From contig NC_063274.1 of NCBI RefSeq assembly GCF_910591885.1, positions 5,766,001-5,830,000 of the forward strand: a stretch of DNA of 64,000 nt. Direction: 5' to 3'. The DNA comes from Bombus terrestris. Lineage: Eukaryota; Arthropoda; Insecta; Hymenoptera; Apidae. The position numbers and the translations under genes were made by a program. Positions 1 to 13,500 of the stretch are shown here, piece after piece (within the stretch, counting starts at the first letter, position 1; the number at the start of each line of letters is the position of its first letter). A model generated the notes under the pieces. It was not told the origin of the DNA, did no database searches, and saw only the letters and a program-made list of their open reading frames with translations.

Positions 1-793
1 TTCTCTATCCTAGAAGTAATTCTATAGCGAAAAGTAAGTAGTATAAGTCAGTTTATCAATTCTCTGTAACAGAAACACATACTGCTAGATATAAATAATG
101 GTACACATACCTGTTACGTTTATCAGAAAACTCCAAGAAATTTTATTTCCATTGGTACTATTATGTGTATCTCATTAGCACCTAGTATTATTATTTTGTC
201 AGTATCAAAGAAGCCGAGAGATTGTACTTCGACGTTGGTGCGTCGGCTTTAATACTACGCGTTCGCCCTTTTTCACGCACGCTTTCCCAAGATTTAGTCG
301 CGCTTTGTTCCTCCGTCAGGAATACAATATTTTCTTCCAGTGTCAGTTAGATAAGGGAGGCACGACACGGGCAATTTCAAGGCTGTGGGACGCTTAAAGA
401 GAGAAAGTAGGCGTTTGAAAAAGAAACGGAAGATCGTCGTTCGTTGAGTTTACTACTGGCATGCTGTCCCGATAAGGGTGAATGAATGAAAATGGGGCTA
501 AGCAGCGCAGCCTTAGTAGAGACCCAATTCATTCGGATAACTTTGCGCTCCTTTTGCCGCCAAAGTATTTTTAACGATTATTCCTACTCCCTCGCTTCTC
601 GCCACTCGCGAAAGTAAGACAGACGACCAGCTTTTGTTAGTGGTTAATGGAATCGATGCCGCGTTGTTGGCAAGAAGCTGCTCGATGGAAATAGAAAAGG
701 TATACGATTACGATCGTATGACGCTTACTTCGGTTTAGAATGTTTAATTCCTATCGATCTAATAGGTAAATTAAATGCTACGATCGAGGGATG
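1..793. other. non-coding, no gene seen
   Basis: AT-rich sequence with moderate CpG in the 200-480 part. I see no reading frame of useful length, no paired splice sites and no repeat. Probably intergenic or intronic. Confidence 0.5.
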
Positions 794-1017
794 AATTGTT
801 ATACGATAACATTATGTCTTTGAGCGATTTGTAGAGTTTGTAAGGATTCCGGTGAAATTAAATTTTATTCTGTGTAAAATGTAAATGATTTTCCACTTGT
901 TAATTTGGAATTGTTATAACGTTATATCTTTGAACGATTTGTAAAGTTTGTAAGGATTCCGGTGAAATTAAATTTTATTCTGTGTAAAATGTAAATGATT
1001 TTCCACTTGTTAATTTG
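794..1017. repeat. recent tandem duplication, unit about 110-115 bp
   Basis: The block at 794-908 is repeated at 909-1017. Both begin with AATTGTTAT, run through TTTGTAAGGATTCCGG and end with CCACTTGTTAATTTGG. From the AAGGATTCC point to the end of the unit the copies are identical by eye; the first 45 bases differ at a few sites plus a gap of 3-5 bases. The near identity says the duplication is young. Neither copy has an open frame. Confidence 0.9.
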
Positions 1018-4000
1018 GGATGCTTTCTATCGTGTTTAGAGTCGACATATTTTAAATAGAATTCCAACGTCTACTTGAATTCCATTCAACTGCTGGAAAA
1101 GCAGCGAATAAGCGCAGCATAATTGTATTTTGACTACTTATTTGATCGCTACGAATTATTGTTACCCAAGGTGAGATCGATAAAGTCAACATGATCAAAG
1201 CACAATACTCTGTAATACGAACCAGTTAGCTGCAGAACAATTTCGATTCTGAGGATGCTATAAGCTCGCGTTTGTCCGCCGGTGTAATTTCATGGCTCGA
1301 CTTCAATTATCATACGCGGTCACGTAAATCGGCTCGAGGGAGTTTTCATATCTTCTCTGATCGTCCTGCACACGATTTAAGCTTCATACATACCGCGTAT
1401 ATTCGCATTTCCTATCGATCATTTTGACAGGCAACGAACGCGCGCTTTCGCCTCATACACATACATATATCGGTTTTCAAGCCGGTCGTTCGTGAACGTG
1501 ACTTATTTACATGTGCATATTAGAGTGATCGTTGTTTATGTATATGTGATTAAAGATTAATCGGATAGCGGATCGTTTATTAACATTGCTCGCTTAGCGG
1601 TTGCACGGAATTAATCGCGCGTAGATTTTACAGGCAACTTGTTCGTTTTTCGCTTTTCACGATGCTGTTGTGTGTATACACGTATGCGCGCACATGTGAA
1701 ATTTCTCGAAAATGTACAAAAACGATAAACAACGGGAGAAATCGTTTTCAACGCGGTTATGATGCGCTTTCATGACCACCGATGCGGTCATGCATTTTGA
1801 ATATGCATATATATATATATATATATCGATAAATTTCCCTTTCAGTTCCCTTAAAATAGCAAATAGTTTGCTGCTTTTCCTTTTTCGTTACGTTCGTACG
1901 TATTTCGATTGATTTTCGAAGTAGAAATGGCAACTTTAAACATGCACATGCACGCGAAGCTTCGAATGCTCAGAGCGGTTCTACAGTTTCATTTCAACTT
2001 CTGAAAACGTTTGAGGGTGTCGTAAATTGCGCCTTTTCCCGTACTGCGCTGTGGGTTAGGACAACTTTACTACCGTGACACAGAAGATCGGTATTCTTTC
2101 GTAAAATCGTTGCAAGAGAATCGTTCCTTCACTGGTTGTATCATTAATTCTGCACTCGGCTAGCATTCTAACACGTTCCATCAACTCAGTAATTAAAAAT
2201 CGAACTTATTAAAAAAGATTACGACTGCTAATAACTGATATCTTCTAAAGTGTCTCGGAAGCGTAATTACGGATAAAATTCGTTCTTTTGGAATCACGTT
2301 CAGAGAATCTAATTTAAAATTCACGAATTTTCTTCTAAATCGAAACATTCCACGAATTTCTTATTGAAAGATCAACATAGCTGCTAATTGTCTAGTTTCT
2401 TCTCATTTTATTATCATTTTCATATATATATTTGATGTTTTATTTTCTTTTCAAAAACGATGCCGATGCCTGTAACATTTAAGTAAATTCGTCACGCGTA
2501 GGAGACTTTGGAAAGAGGCAGAACGTTTCTAGGTGTAAGATTCATTTGATACTGAAAAAATTATGTTGTAACCGATACTGGACAAATTTCGAGTGCAATT
2601 CTCCTTCATCTGACAATTCTTCAAAAGGCGAAAAACTGTCTGGCCTCGGTCATTTTTCGAATTCGTCACGACTTTAGCGGAAAAAGGAACACAAAAGCGC
2701 CGCGATATTGTTCAAGAGAGACTCGTTGTTCTTTACGAATTTACCTATTCAATTGAATTTCACGCTTAGCTACCTACGATCGGCTATTGTGCTCGACCCG
2801 TGACCTAAATTATTCTCTCTTCCGAAACGGAACAGGAATAGTTTCTACTGTAGTTCAGGCTAAATATTTCTCCACCTCTAGCCATCTTTGATCGTGTCGA
2901 ATCGGCAAGCACCCTCTCCTCTAAACTCGATCGATTTCGATAAGTGTCACGGAGAATTTTACGACTGGTTTAAGCTTTGTATCGATCCCTGAAAGTCATT
3001 GTAATAGATTGGCACCTAAGTGACCAAAGCCATTTAACGGCAAGTTAGTGAATTCGAATGGAAATGTTTCCAGCGAATAACAGAACCATTATTTTACTAT
3101 CCTCCGAATTGTCCATTGGCCCTTAGCGCTGAATATTTTATTTCATAGCGGTGAGGGTTTGCTATCTTTATGCGATAATTAAATTCGCTTAAAAAGATAA
3201 AATAGTTCGTAATAGTTTGGTAGAAAAGCAATATGAGAAACATATTAGAATTTGCCTAATTTTTATTTAAGAATAATTAATTGACCTTTAAGATTTAGTA
3301 GAGTGAATTTTTCTTTTTGAGGAACATAAAATATCAAAGAATCATTTTTAGATATCAATGTCAAAATCAAATACAAAGAGAATTTCATAATTCGAGATCA
3401 TCATTGCAGCAAATCTACCTTAAAACACAACCCGTCAGATACATCTAGCTCCTACCTTCGTCTCTTCGCTCATTTCGCATTCTCCTTCGTACCATTCCTC
3501 GTTCATCATTCCGCGCCATATTCCAAACACACGGCGAGCATGTCTAACATTAAACGCACTCAGCCAGTTATGCTAGCGCTATTCACGATTTAGTTGCTTC
3601 ATGGAGTTTCGTCCTCGATCGTTGTTATTAGATTCTGTACAATCTAATAAATCTTACGATTCACGTGTCTTTCTCGATACGACGAACCATGTAACACACT
3701 GTTCGAAACCATCAGAGGCTCGCTACTATGAACGGTTCTATCGCGCCAATCGAGCAAACGAAAGCTTAGAAAGGAAATCTTATAGGCTTCGTAGATCGTT
3801 ATGTTATTCGCGCTATTCTGTCACAAGTTGGCTGTAAACGTTTACCCATTTATTGGAAAATTGAAATGTAGGTGTACGTATGTGGAATGCAGAATCTCTA
3901 GCGAGTAAAGTGAAAGGAAAGGAAGAAGAAGAAAGATGGAAAGGGTTGACGAATCTGGTCATTCGCGCGGGTGGCTGAAAAGCTGACGGAAACGACAAGG

Positions 4001-7000
4001 ACGAGCAATAGGCTGGTAGGCCGTGGCTTGTCATCGATGAAGAATAAATTCCAGGAACGGTACGTTCTGAAATATGATGGTTCGAACAAATAGTGACATC
4101 CGTCGTGGCCTGGGGGCCGGCATCGGTGAGTGCTGCATTGTCATTCCGTGCGAGTAACGATCCAATAAAAGGTGAGCGAGAATCGTCACGACCAGTACGG
4201 AGAATAATGGCTGCGCGATAGCAGTTCCTGTACGTCGATATGCAAAGAGTTCTTGCTTGCTCGTACGTATAGGCTTTAACGCGACCGATTTCTGCTTTGA
4301 TTCAAACCGTTTGCTTTATGTGGTCGAATAATAGAGTAGGAGGATCCAAAAGCCGGACCATGTTCGTTAGTGACGAATGGGAAAAACGCGGAATGTTTGG
4401 TAATTCCTGATACGATGGAACGAACGTAGTGAAATCTTTGTTATATCACGATATAACATATAATTTAATGTATGTGCATAGTTGAAGTGTAAATTGGAAT
4501 TATCACTTTATTTATTATCTGAGAATGCGGATTTAGCGAGCTTCTTTGAAATTGATTGAACAGGATAATACGAAGGTCGGAGGGAAAGACAAGCACTTTT
4601 GAAATTCAATAATCAAACTGTGTTATTAAGTTAAGCAAGCAAATTTTTGTGATACGTTCATAAGGTTTTAACCATAAAGTACCAGACACATAATGTGGTC
4701 TTGTAAAATGGCCCCAATATGCGCTGATCGTACCTGGGAAGCATCTGACTATCCGAAAACTGTGTTATTATTTGAACGTGATTTGACATTGAATATATTT
4801 GCTCTGTATTTAATTTCAGAACATAATTTATCATTTCTAGATTATCCACTCTCATCGATCACAAACGTGACAATTTACCCTTCCATCTCAGCGAAATAAT
4901 ATCTCAATGTAATTGCATTAAACTTTTAACGAGGTTCGTACGTTGACAAATTTTAAAAAATGAATCTGCACTTAGGCGCGTGCACTTTGCGAACGCTCGG
5001 TTTCTTCGCTGGCGTGACACAGATAACTTCTATTCGCCGCGGTCCCTTATGCGCCCAAGTGCGTACGCGCTGCGGAACTCGTAATTAGTTTTCCATTGGA
5101 CCGAGCTCGTTGTAAAAACGTCGCGGCCTCTTGGTCGTTTCTCAGCCACGCATAAAACGGCGAAGGTTTGCGATCGGCTTGAAAGCGGCGAACAGAACGC
5201 GATAACGAACGAATGAAACGGAAAATCGGTGAAAGAAAAGATCGTAGTCGGGCTAACTCGTTGCTGTTCGTTAATCCTCTCGTATTTGACGATAACGATA
5301 GGTTTGTTAGACGGAAAAATAATGTTGCACGCGAGGAACCAGAAATTTTCCGTCTGAGAGAACATTCTTTCGTTGGAATGAATTTATTAATGATGTAAGA
5401 AACATAACAAGATATAAATACATTGCTTAAAACAACCAGAAGATCGTTTCTTGTATTGCTACGATTTTTACATCTACCTTTTGCATTTGTTCGCTTCTTC
5501 TAACGACAGTCTTCGAATTAGTCTTTGTTAAAATATATAAATAATATTTCAATCTATGTGAGGATTACGCAACTTTCACGATTTTTCGCGATTTATACGG
5601 TACGATAATTACAAATTTTACGCGCAATATATATGCGCCGTATCAAACAATCTAATCGCACGGTATTTCTGATAACGACGGAAATAAATAAATTGCCATT
5701 AATCCGCGCGAAAACCAAATCATAAAAGCGCCAAGCGCAATCAAGGTATTAATCAGCAGGAAATAGGCGGAGAATGGAAGAAAGAGAGAAAGTGGAATTG
5801 CAGTTGCTCTCATCTATGCTTCTGCGATATTTAAACGAGACACGCGAAGGCATCGCGTAGCAGCGTTAATCATTGAATCACGGGGATCGACGAGTGGAAA
5901 GTTTTTGGAAACGAAAGCTGCTCGTTCGTGTAACGCGAGTTACTCATGAACTTGCAAAGGGTAAGTGGAAGGGGATGTTGGAAGGGGAACGGGATGGCTC
6001 GTGTTCCGTGGAGTCGAGCAGAAGGGGTTGGTCGTTCTTCTTGGGCGATCGATGGCGCCAAACAAGATTTCCGGCGCAATCATTTTTACACTCGTCAGCC
6101 TGTAATTACGTGTCATTAGCGGCGAGAGGAAATTTCACCAGGTGTCGATTTTCTGAAAGCGCGAGACCATCTGAAACCTAGTCGGTCGCTACGTTCTCCA
6201 CGCCTTTCACCCTCTCTTTCTCGTTTTAATTGAGACGACTGTTCAACCTACGTTTCGCTTCGTATAATGAGCATTTCAAAACTGATGCATATAAGTGTAC
6301 ACACAGAGACGACTGTACAGAAAATTGGATTTCCCAGATGGCCTTAAACGTCGTACACTCGCCCCCGTGCAATTAAATCATACTACGAACAAGATTTCTT
6401 CGTTATCCTTTGTCACGATCGTTTCTTGTCTCTACCCGATCTTTTTTCGGTTCTCGTTCCTTTAGTCATGGAATTGTTCGCAAAACGGATTCGCGATTTC
6501 CAATTACTCGTGCTCACTGAAAATTACGAGACTCCCCCTTCCTTTCATGGACGCGCTAATAATTTTAATTGATAGGATTTCGTATCAATTGCATCGGGCG
6601 ATAACTGGCGAACGACGCAGCCGTCGAACTTGTTTAATTAGCTCGTCGATTTGCAAGGCGTTTCAATTAATTTTTCCTTCTCGCATTAATTAACTTCTTT
6701 CGGATTATAAATTTTCTGTGTGTCCGATTCGAGCAACATTCGACCTTTGCCTATCGTTATGAGCCCCGAATGTTAATGGATGCGTTTAATTAACGCGTTA
6801 CACAACGTTTAACGCAATTAATCGTTTCGAGCGCGCCTCGCGATATCACGGTGATATCATCGTACCATTTAATCAGGAAAAATCGGTCTCTACCCGCGGT
6901 TTTTTCCTTCCGCTGCCTCATTTTTCCCTTTTTTCATCGTTCCATGTCATGAAATCGTGTAATCAAACTCACCACCACGCTGCGCTGTCTCCGGGGAGTT

Positions 7001-10000
7001 GTATCGTTCGATTTCGTCGCGATAATCCAGCCGCGCCTTACCACTACTTTTCTGCTTCCGCTTGGACGCGACGTATTTCACTTCGCCTCGCCTTAAAACA
7101 TACTTTCTACTGATATCGAGACTTTAATCCTTCGTCTCGCACTCCATCATCGACAACACGACCGTTCACAACCGCTCGTTCTTCTTTTTCCTCGATCAAC
7201 AGGCCGTGCTCGATCTTCGAACATGGACGAACTTTCTTTCACACCGAGTACTTCTTTTTTCCTTTCATTGAGAGCAGTTCTTCGGATCTCCTTTCCGTTA
7301 CTTTCCTTTTCTTCCATGCGTATATTCAATTCATTTTTCCCAAAGAATTTACCCTTCAACGACAAGGTACATGTTGGTTAGGTATATCTTTGGGAATCGA
7401 AGCTTTTATTTTCTATCTCCATGATTTTCAAATATATTTTTGTATCATTGGAACACGAATTAAGTTAATCTATGATGCACAGTTGGAATAATTGTTAGTA
7501 CGTATGGATTATGATACGCATGCATTGTATCATGAACGTATACGTACTATGATACTTTACCGTAACATTGTACAGGGGAGATATCGTTAGAAAGATTAAT
7601 GGTATATATCAGCCATTGAAATGGATCATAAAATCTTGAGATTTACGCCGTAAGCCTTAAAGAACTATTTATAGTCTTTCTCCATCTACGAGAAGTTATT
7701 TGTGTTGGTAAATCGTTGATGCGGACTATTAACAGAAAGAACAAACCTGACTGACCTGGTGGTTTTTAAAATTGAGCTAAGATTCCGAATGATTCATCGA
7801 CCGTGACTATTTGCGCACTTTATTTAATCTATAATGATAAATTGATAGCAAGTAATCGTCGAGTTGTAAGAAACATTTTCATAAAATATTTTCCAACTGA
7901 TCAAAGATGGTGGCAGTTAATTATATGCAATTCCAAAATATACAATAACGCGGAAGTTACTTTATAATGTTCCTTAACAGGTTGGAAACAAATCTAACTC
8001 TGCCATTTAATTGCATTCTCCTTAGTCAAATCCTACAAGAACGGGAACGTCAAACGGGACACAATTAAATAAGACTTTTTGCCATTACTTATAGTCGTAT
8101 AAAAGACTCGTTTTACTTCGCACAGATTTAATCCTGTATCTCATTTATCCCTTCTTCGCTATACTTCCTGTACTATTCCATAGAACGAGATGTACTTAAT
8201 CTTGCAGGATTATCTACGATCAAGAGAAAAAAAAACCGCTGAAAAACGTATCGCCGGTGTTACCAATTACAATCAATAGGAAGTCCAAGACGAGCGGTAC
8301 GAAAAGGACCTTTTTAGGATCGGTCCGATTCTCAAAAGCTCGCCTGTTTACAAGTCCGTCCCTTCGTTTCACCGGATTCTCTGGCTCAGCGATTTCCATC
8401 GTTCTTTTTTCTTCTAGAACAAATAACGTTGGCTTTGAGTCGCAGTGGTTTCGAAACAACGCCACCGCCGCGCAGTTAACCAGCGAACCGAATTTCCCAA
8501 TGGCGTACCAGGCTAAAAGACTCGGATATCATCCTCTGTGGCAAATTATTAATGCGCAATGTAGTATTCCTGCATACGTAACAATCATCATCGAGTCGTA
8601 TCGTTCGGTTGCGCGTGCTGCATAATATCCAGCAATTTGTCAACTATAATACACGTTCAACTTCAATTGACACGCGTGCGATGGAAAAGGATGGCGGTTC
8701 AGTTTGTTTGTAATTGCAACGCTCCGAAATGATACCCGGTGTATAACCGCATGAACATCGGCTCGTTCGGTTTATATCTTTTTCATTAATTTTCCATTAA
8801 TCCACCAACGTGGCAGAACGACGTGGTATATTTTTATAGTTCGTTTCAAACGAGACTTAAATACGCTTGTTACATAATGGACGAATTGTAGGGGAATTAT
8901 AATTTATGCATAACCTTCTGCTACATAATTTCGCGAATTTCGAAATTGGAATTTCATACGCGCAAAAGATTTCACATGATTACAAATGTTCCGGGGATGA
9001 TGCGAGATAAGTGATAGATTAAATAGTATTGAGCGATTAAAAGAACAGTTAGACTTGGGTCATCTGTTATCCTAATGACGAATGTGTGACGGTGGTTGTA
9101 CAGCGAAATATTGATGTTTGTTTAACACATTGCAGTAAAATGACGACTATAGCCACCGCAAGAAATTGCATTTAGTAGCCGTTACGAAAGAACTGTGCAG
9201 CAAAGTTAATATGTAAATAATGTTAATATGTAAAATATGTTGAGCAATAATATTCTGTGTGAGACGATCTATTCAATAATAAGTAATTTACGAGCTACGG
9301 TTTTAACTATCGTTTACTCTTCGGAATATTAAGAATGCTAATGGAACACTTTTCTTAATGGAGATGTGATACGATAAATTTGTGCAAGGGTGTTATTTTC
9401 ATTAGGGACACGTGGGGGAATAATCGTACGATGGGTTTCACATGTGATATGCTTAAACGTATTAGAGATGCATAATAAATTATAAATATGGTGATCGAGG
9501 AAAATGTTTTACATTTTGTAGTTTAATATTTTAATTAATCATCAAATCTTAACGTATTGTATTTACATTTTATAACTAATGGCTGATTTTTTATGTTGGA
9601 CAACATTTATCATAATAAACAGTAAAATAATATTAATGATTTGTTCCATATAAGCATAATTGCCAATTAAATTTCCTTTCATATCTCATATTAAAATAAA
9701 CGTAAAATTTTCCTTGTTTACGTCACGTTCTTTACGTGAAATAGAATTTTTATTTTATTTTCAAACATCAGTGAGAAAGTAAAACGACATTCGTGAGTTT
9801 CATTCGATAAATCAATTTCGCTATTCAATAAATTGCTTTAAAACGGTTGAACATAATCTTTAACAAACCTCAAAATTCTACCCCCATCAGATATTATATA
9901 TTGCTCGCCAAGAAAAACTGCTTAAATAAGAAAAATCTCAAATGTAATTAGATCTTAAATAGGAAATCCCACAATGGTGTTGCGATCTTTTGTATTTCAT

Positions 10001-12899
10001 ACTACTATTTAATTAAAGCTAAAATCATAATTTCACGATAATTCTCGATACTTGGAAACCTTCATGCCATTTTTCACAACAAATTCTGATTTTACTGAAC
10101 AAATCATAAAAAGGAACTGTTACCACACTGGAAAATACGATTTGCATAATTTTCATCGCGAATGCCGTGAGTCTTAATCCGACGCTACCGTGCATCCAGA
10201 CGCCTTCAATTACTTGCAACGTCACCTCGTGTACCGCTAAAACATCGGTTGGCACGACGCGCTGGGGACAGAAAACTTTTCAGATCTTTTTGAAACGGCG
10301 CGCGAATTGCAACCCTCGCTTAAATAGACACGTCGTGGCTACCTAATTGGATTCAAAAGATTCTAGCGCGTGCATCTTCGTAGAAACAGCAACCTACTGC
10401 ACGATGCGTTTGCTATACGTACGCGCGTATGCTAGAAGAAATAGAGAGGCCTGCTGGCTCGTGTAATTATTATTCCAGCGGCTGAAAACGTTGGCTGTGA
10501 TGTTGACGTCGCAATTAAACGTATATTATTGCTGTAAACAGAACGGCAAGCTGGTCCCCCGACGAGTTCGCTGCATCGCGGAACGCGTTTTCGTAATTTA
10601 TGGATCTCTCGTCTTTCTTTCGTGCTTCTTTGTTTCGCAAATGGTAGGAGGAAGGGCGTGGATCGTTGGGAAGAGATCGGACGAGGGGAGCAAAGGGGTG
10701 GCACTGGCAAAGGTGGATCCTAATTAGGCGTCACCGGTAAAAGAATAACGTTTGGTATTAAATGATGGTTATCTAGACAGGATAGAGACGAAAGGGGATA
10801 TCATGGCGAATTGGATAACACAATGGCGCAAAGCGCATTTTCACGAGAAATTACGATGAAATATTCGTGCGGCCAAGCACGAAACTCCTTGTTCCCAGTC
10901 GTAAAACTCTGACGATAGGAACTGTCGAGTTGGTTCAGGATGAATCGCTGGGTGAGCAAAGGAAAATCAAAAGCAGAGGAACATTTGAGAAATTAAATCC
11001 TTTTTATGCAATTAACACTATGCAAAATGAAATTTTTCTCGTTATTTTATATAGCCTGTTTTAAATTTTATATATGTACGTTGATGATACGTAAGGTTTC
11101 TGGGTCCTCTATGGAAGATAGGTTTTCGCTTTTAAGCGTAATTAACTTTGTGTTCTGTCCTTGCCTGTTCCAATTAAATGCCTTGCCTCAGAGCATTAGC
11201 TTTTCACAACTTCCTATGCTGTTTGAATTCAATTTTTGTCTTCTACTATATTCTTGAATAATCTGCATCGCAGTTTCAGGTTTTTGAATTTAGAAAACGG
11301 AGCGCAGTCTCTTGTTATCAAATAGCAAAGTTGTTTTAATTTAATGCATGTCTTGTTTCGATTAATCAATTATCCTCTATCGTGAATTCCATTTGAAAGC
11401 TCAAGTACTCAGTAGATGGAACTTTAACAATTTTAAAATTAATATTTCATAATACTATCCTCTTCTATAAATTTTTCTTTCAGTTTTCGACAACGACATA
11501 TTGCAAATTGTAATTAACGAAAAATCTGCTCCGTATTAATGATAATTTTATATAATATTTATAACAATTTCATTTATAGTATTATTAGAAAATATAACAA
11601 TTAATGATTTCATACGTTTAATGAGTAGTTGAATAATCTAATCACGCTTGACTCTTTGTCGACTTATTCAAATTGATTCATATTAAAGAATCGTTAGGTT
11701 GGATATAATTAATGAAAAGTTCGTTTCTCACGGAGTTAATAATCTCGACAATACGGCTAATTGTACGATATATGTAGTAATTAATGCTTTAACTTGCTTA
11801 ATTAGAAAACTAAAGAGCCTCGTTATCTTTCCATTTTCCCTCGTGAATCGAGTAGAAAATTTTCTGAAATAAAAATGACGCTCCACAGTAGAACGAGTTC
11901 CACGTTACTTACCTCGGAACGTATAAACCAACCGTATTTAATTTTTCCCGACGACTGCGGTCCGTCAACCGTGGCCACCCCAAATACGCAGATATACGCG
12001 ATTAATCTTGAACACAACGCGAAGTCGTTTTTTAGCGGTTATCAGTGTTGCATCTTCTATCGAGATGATACAATGATAATGTCATCCTTTTCCCTTAGTC
12101 TATCTCTCGTTGGTTTTTCTCTTTATTCTCATATTGATACGGTAATATGGTAACGTTTAATAAACGCTGTTTATGATTAGGTAGTTCTTTGTAAATAAAT
12201 AGGGGTTGCGTTCGGTGGACGATTAAAAGAAGAGCAATAGACGAGGGAGATTTTTAAAAACGACGAAGAGCTTAACGCAAAACTGCTGAGAACAAAGATT
12301 TCTTTTATCTATTTCTATTCTCTTTACTTTGTTTCGTTTTATTTTCTTTGTATTTGGATATGCTTCATTCCATATAGTTTTCTTAGTGGAATAAAAAGCT
12401 TGTCATTCCTTATCTCTGGTTTCATTCATCATAGGCTTGTTTGTTTTTCCTAGTTACAAAATGTCATAGAAACTCGTATCATTTCTTCACTCGTGCTTAC
12501 TTGTTTGATGCAACAGAATGTTCAATAGTAGCATCCACCTAATTAAGCAATATACTAATATGTAATAATATAATAAGCAATATACTATTCTAAAAAATCA
12601 TCGGATATAATCGACAATTTCTCCATACCGAGATAAAATTTCGATCTTTGAATTTATTTAAATAATTTCTACTATTTCCCATCCTTCTCTTTCTCACCCC
12701 TCTTCACCTCTGCTATTCATCCTCTCCCTATATTCAACCATCCTATATTCAGCCCGCATCAGCCAAAAAAGAAAACATTTCGAATAATAAATACGTATCA
12801 CCAGATCACAGTGTCGGCACCAGCGCGAGGAACAAAACGAGAAGAAGAAAAAAGGGGGGTGATTTTCTGGAGACTTCGATCCTTCACGAGAGATTGGAA
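1018..12899. other. gene-poor AT-rich DNA, no supported gene
   Basis: Contains only short frames with no recognisable protein and no convincing exon with both splice sites. A dinucleotide (AT) run lies at 1807-1826. Small perfect inverted repeats occur near 6842-6860 (GATATCAC/GTGATATC) and near 7512-7535 (ATGATAC/GTATCAT). A frame at 5873-6181 carries a GTAAGT inside it, but nothing else supports an exon. Most likely intergenic sequence or long introns. Confidence 0.45.
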
Positions 12900-13500
12900 C
12901 CGGGGTTGATTATCGTATCGATGGAAGACAACGGTACGCGTGGGAGTACGCGCGTGCATTTTCCCAAGGTGTAGCCATTGTCGATGATGCTCTTTGATCG
13001 GCCGGCCTGGTTACGATGGCGATGATGAAGGACTGATTACGCCGCAGCGCACAGTCGTCGAGGTTTAACAAACCTGGCTGAGATGCGTGCGCGCCAGAGA
13101 TGAATGCAGCGCGAGAAGGGTGGCGGCGGTCGGTGATCACAAAAGAGCACTGCGCACCGTGAGCGGGAAAACAATGCGCGGGGAGCATGCGTGCTCGACC
13201 TGGCAAATGAAAACCGACCCGGCGAAACGAGAGCACTTTGCGTGCAAGGAATTACCTCGCCAGACAGATCGGGGAATTGAGTGGATAGAAGAAGACGCGG
13301 GGATTCGGATGAGGGTAGAATAGGGCGAGCAAGAAAAAAGTTTAGGGATCGCAGCGATGTGTTGGGAAGGGTCGTGTGGTATAGGTGCGCGTCTCTCGAA
13401 TCGTCTATGATTCGAGCCGTAAGATATTCGTGTCTGCGATGGGGTTACGGTGAAAAAATAGAGGTTGGAATTAATATTCGGATTCATGTTCGTTCAGATT
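12900..13500. other. GC/CpG-rich island, function unknown
   Basis: Base composition jumps from AT-rich to strongly CpG-rich (runs such as GCGTGCGCGCC and GTGGCGGCGG). Overlapping frames are open on both strands only because stop codons are rare in GC-rich DNA; none gives a recognisable protein. A small hairpin, AGGTTT/AAACCT, lies near 13,060-13,075. In CpG-rich insect genomes such islands in gene-poor DNA can be enhancers, promoters or unannotated exons; I cannot choose. Confidence 0.35.

Noticed and set aside
5873..6181. 102-codon frame with an internal GTAAGT
   Set aside because: No 3' splice site or protein similarity supports an exon.
10740..10780. GGTTATCTAG resembling the core of microRNA miR-9
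   Set aside because: Only about ten bases match, and the flanks do not fold into a precursor hairpin.
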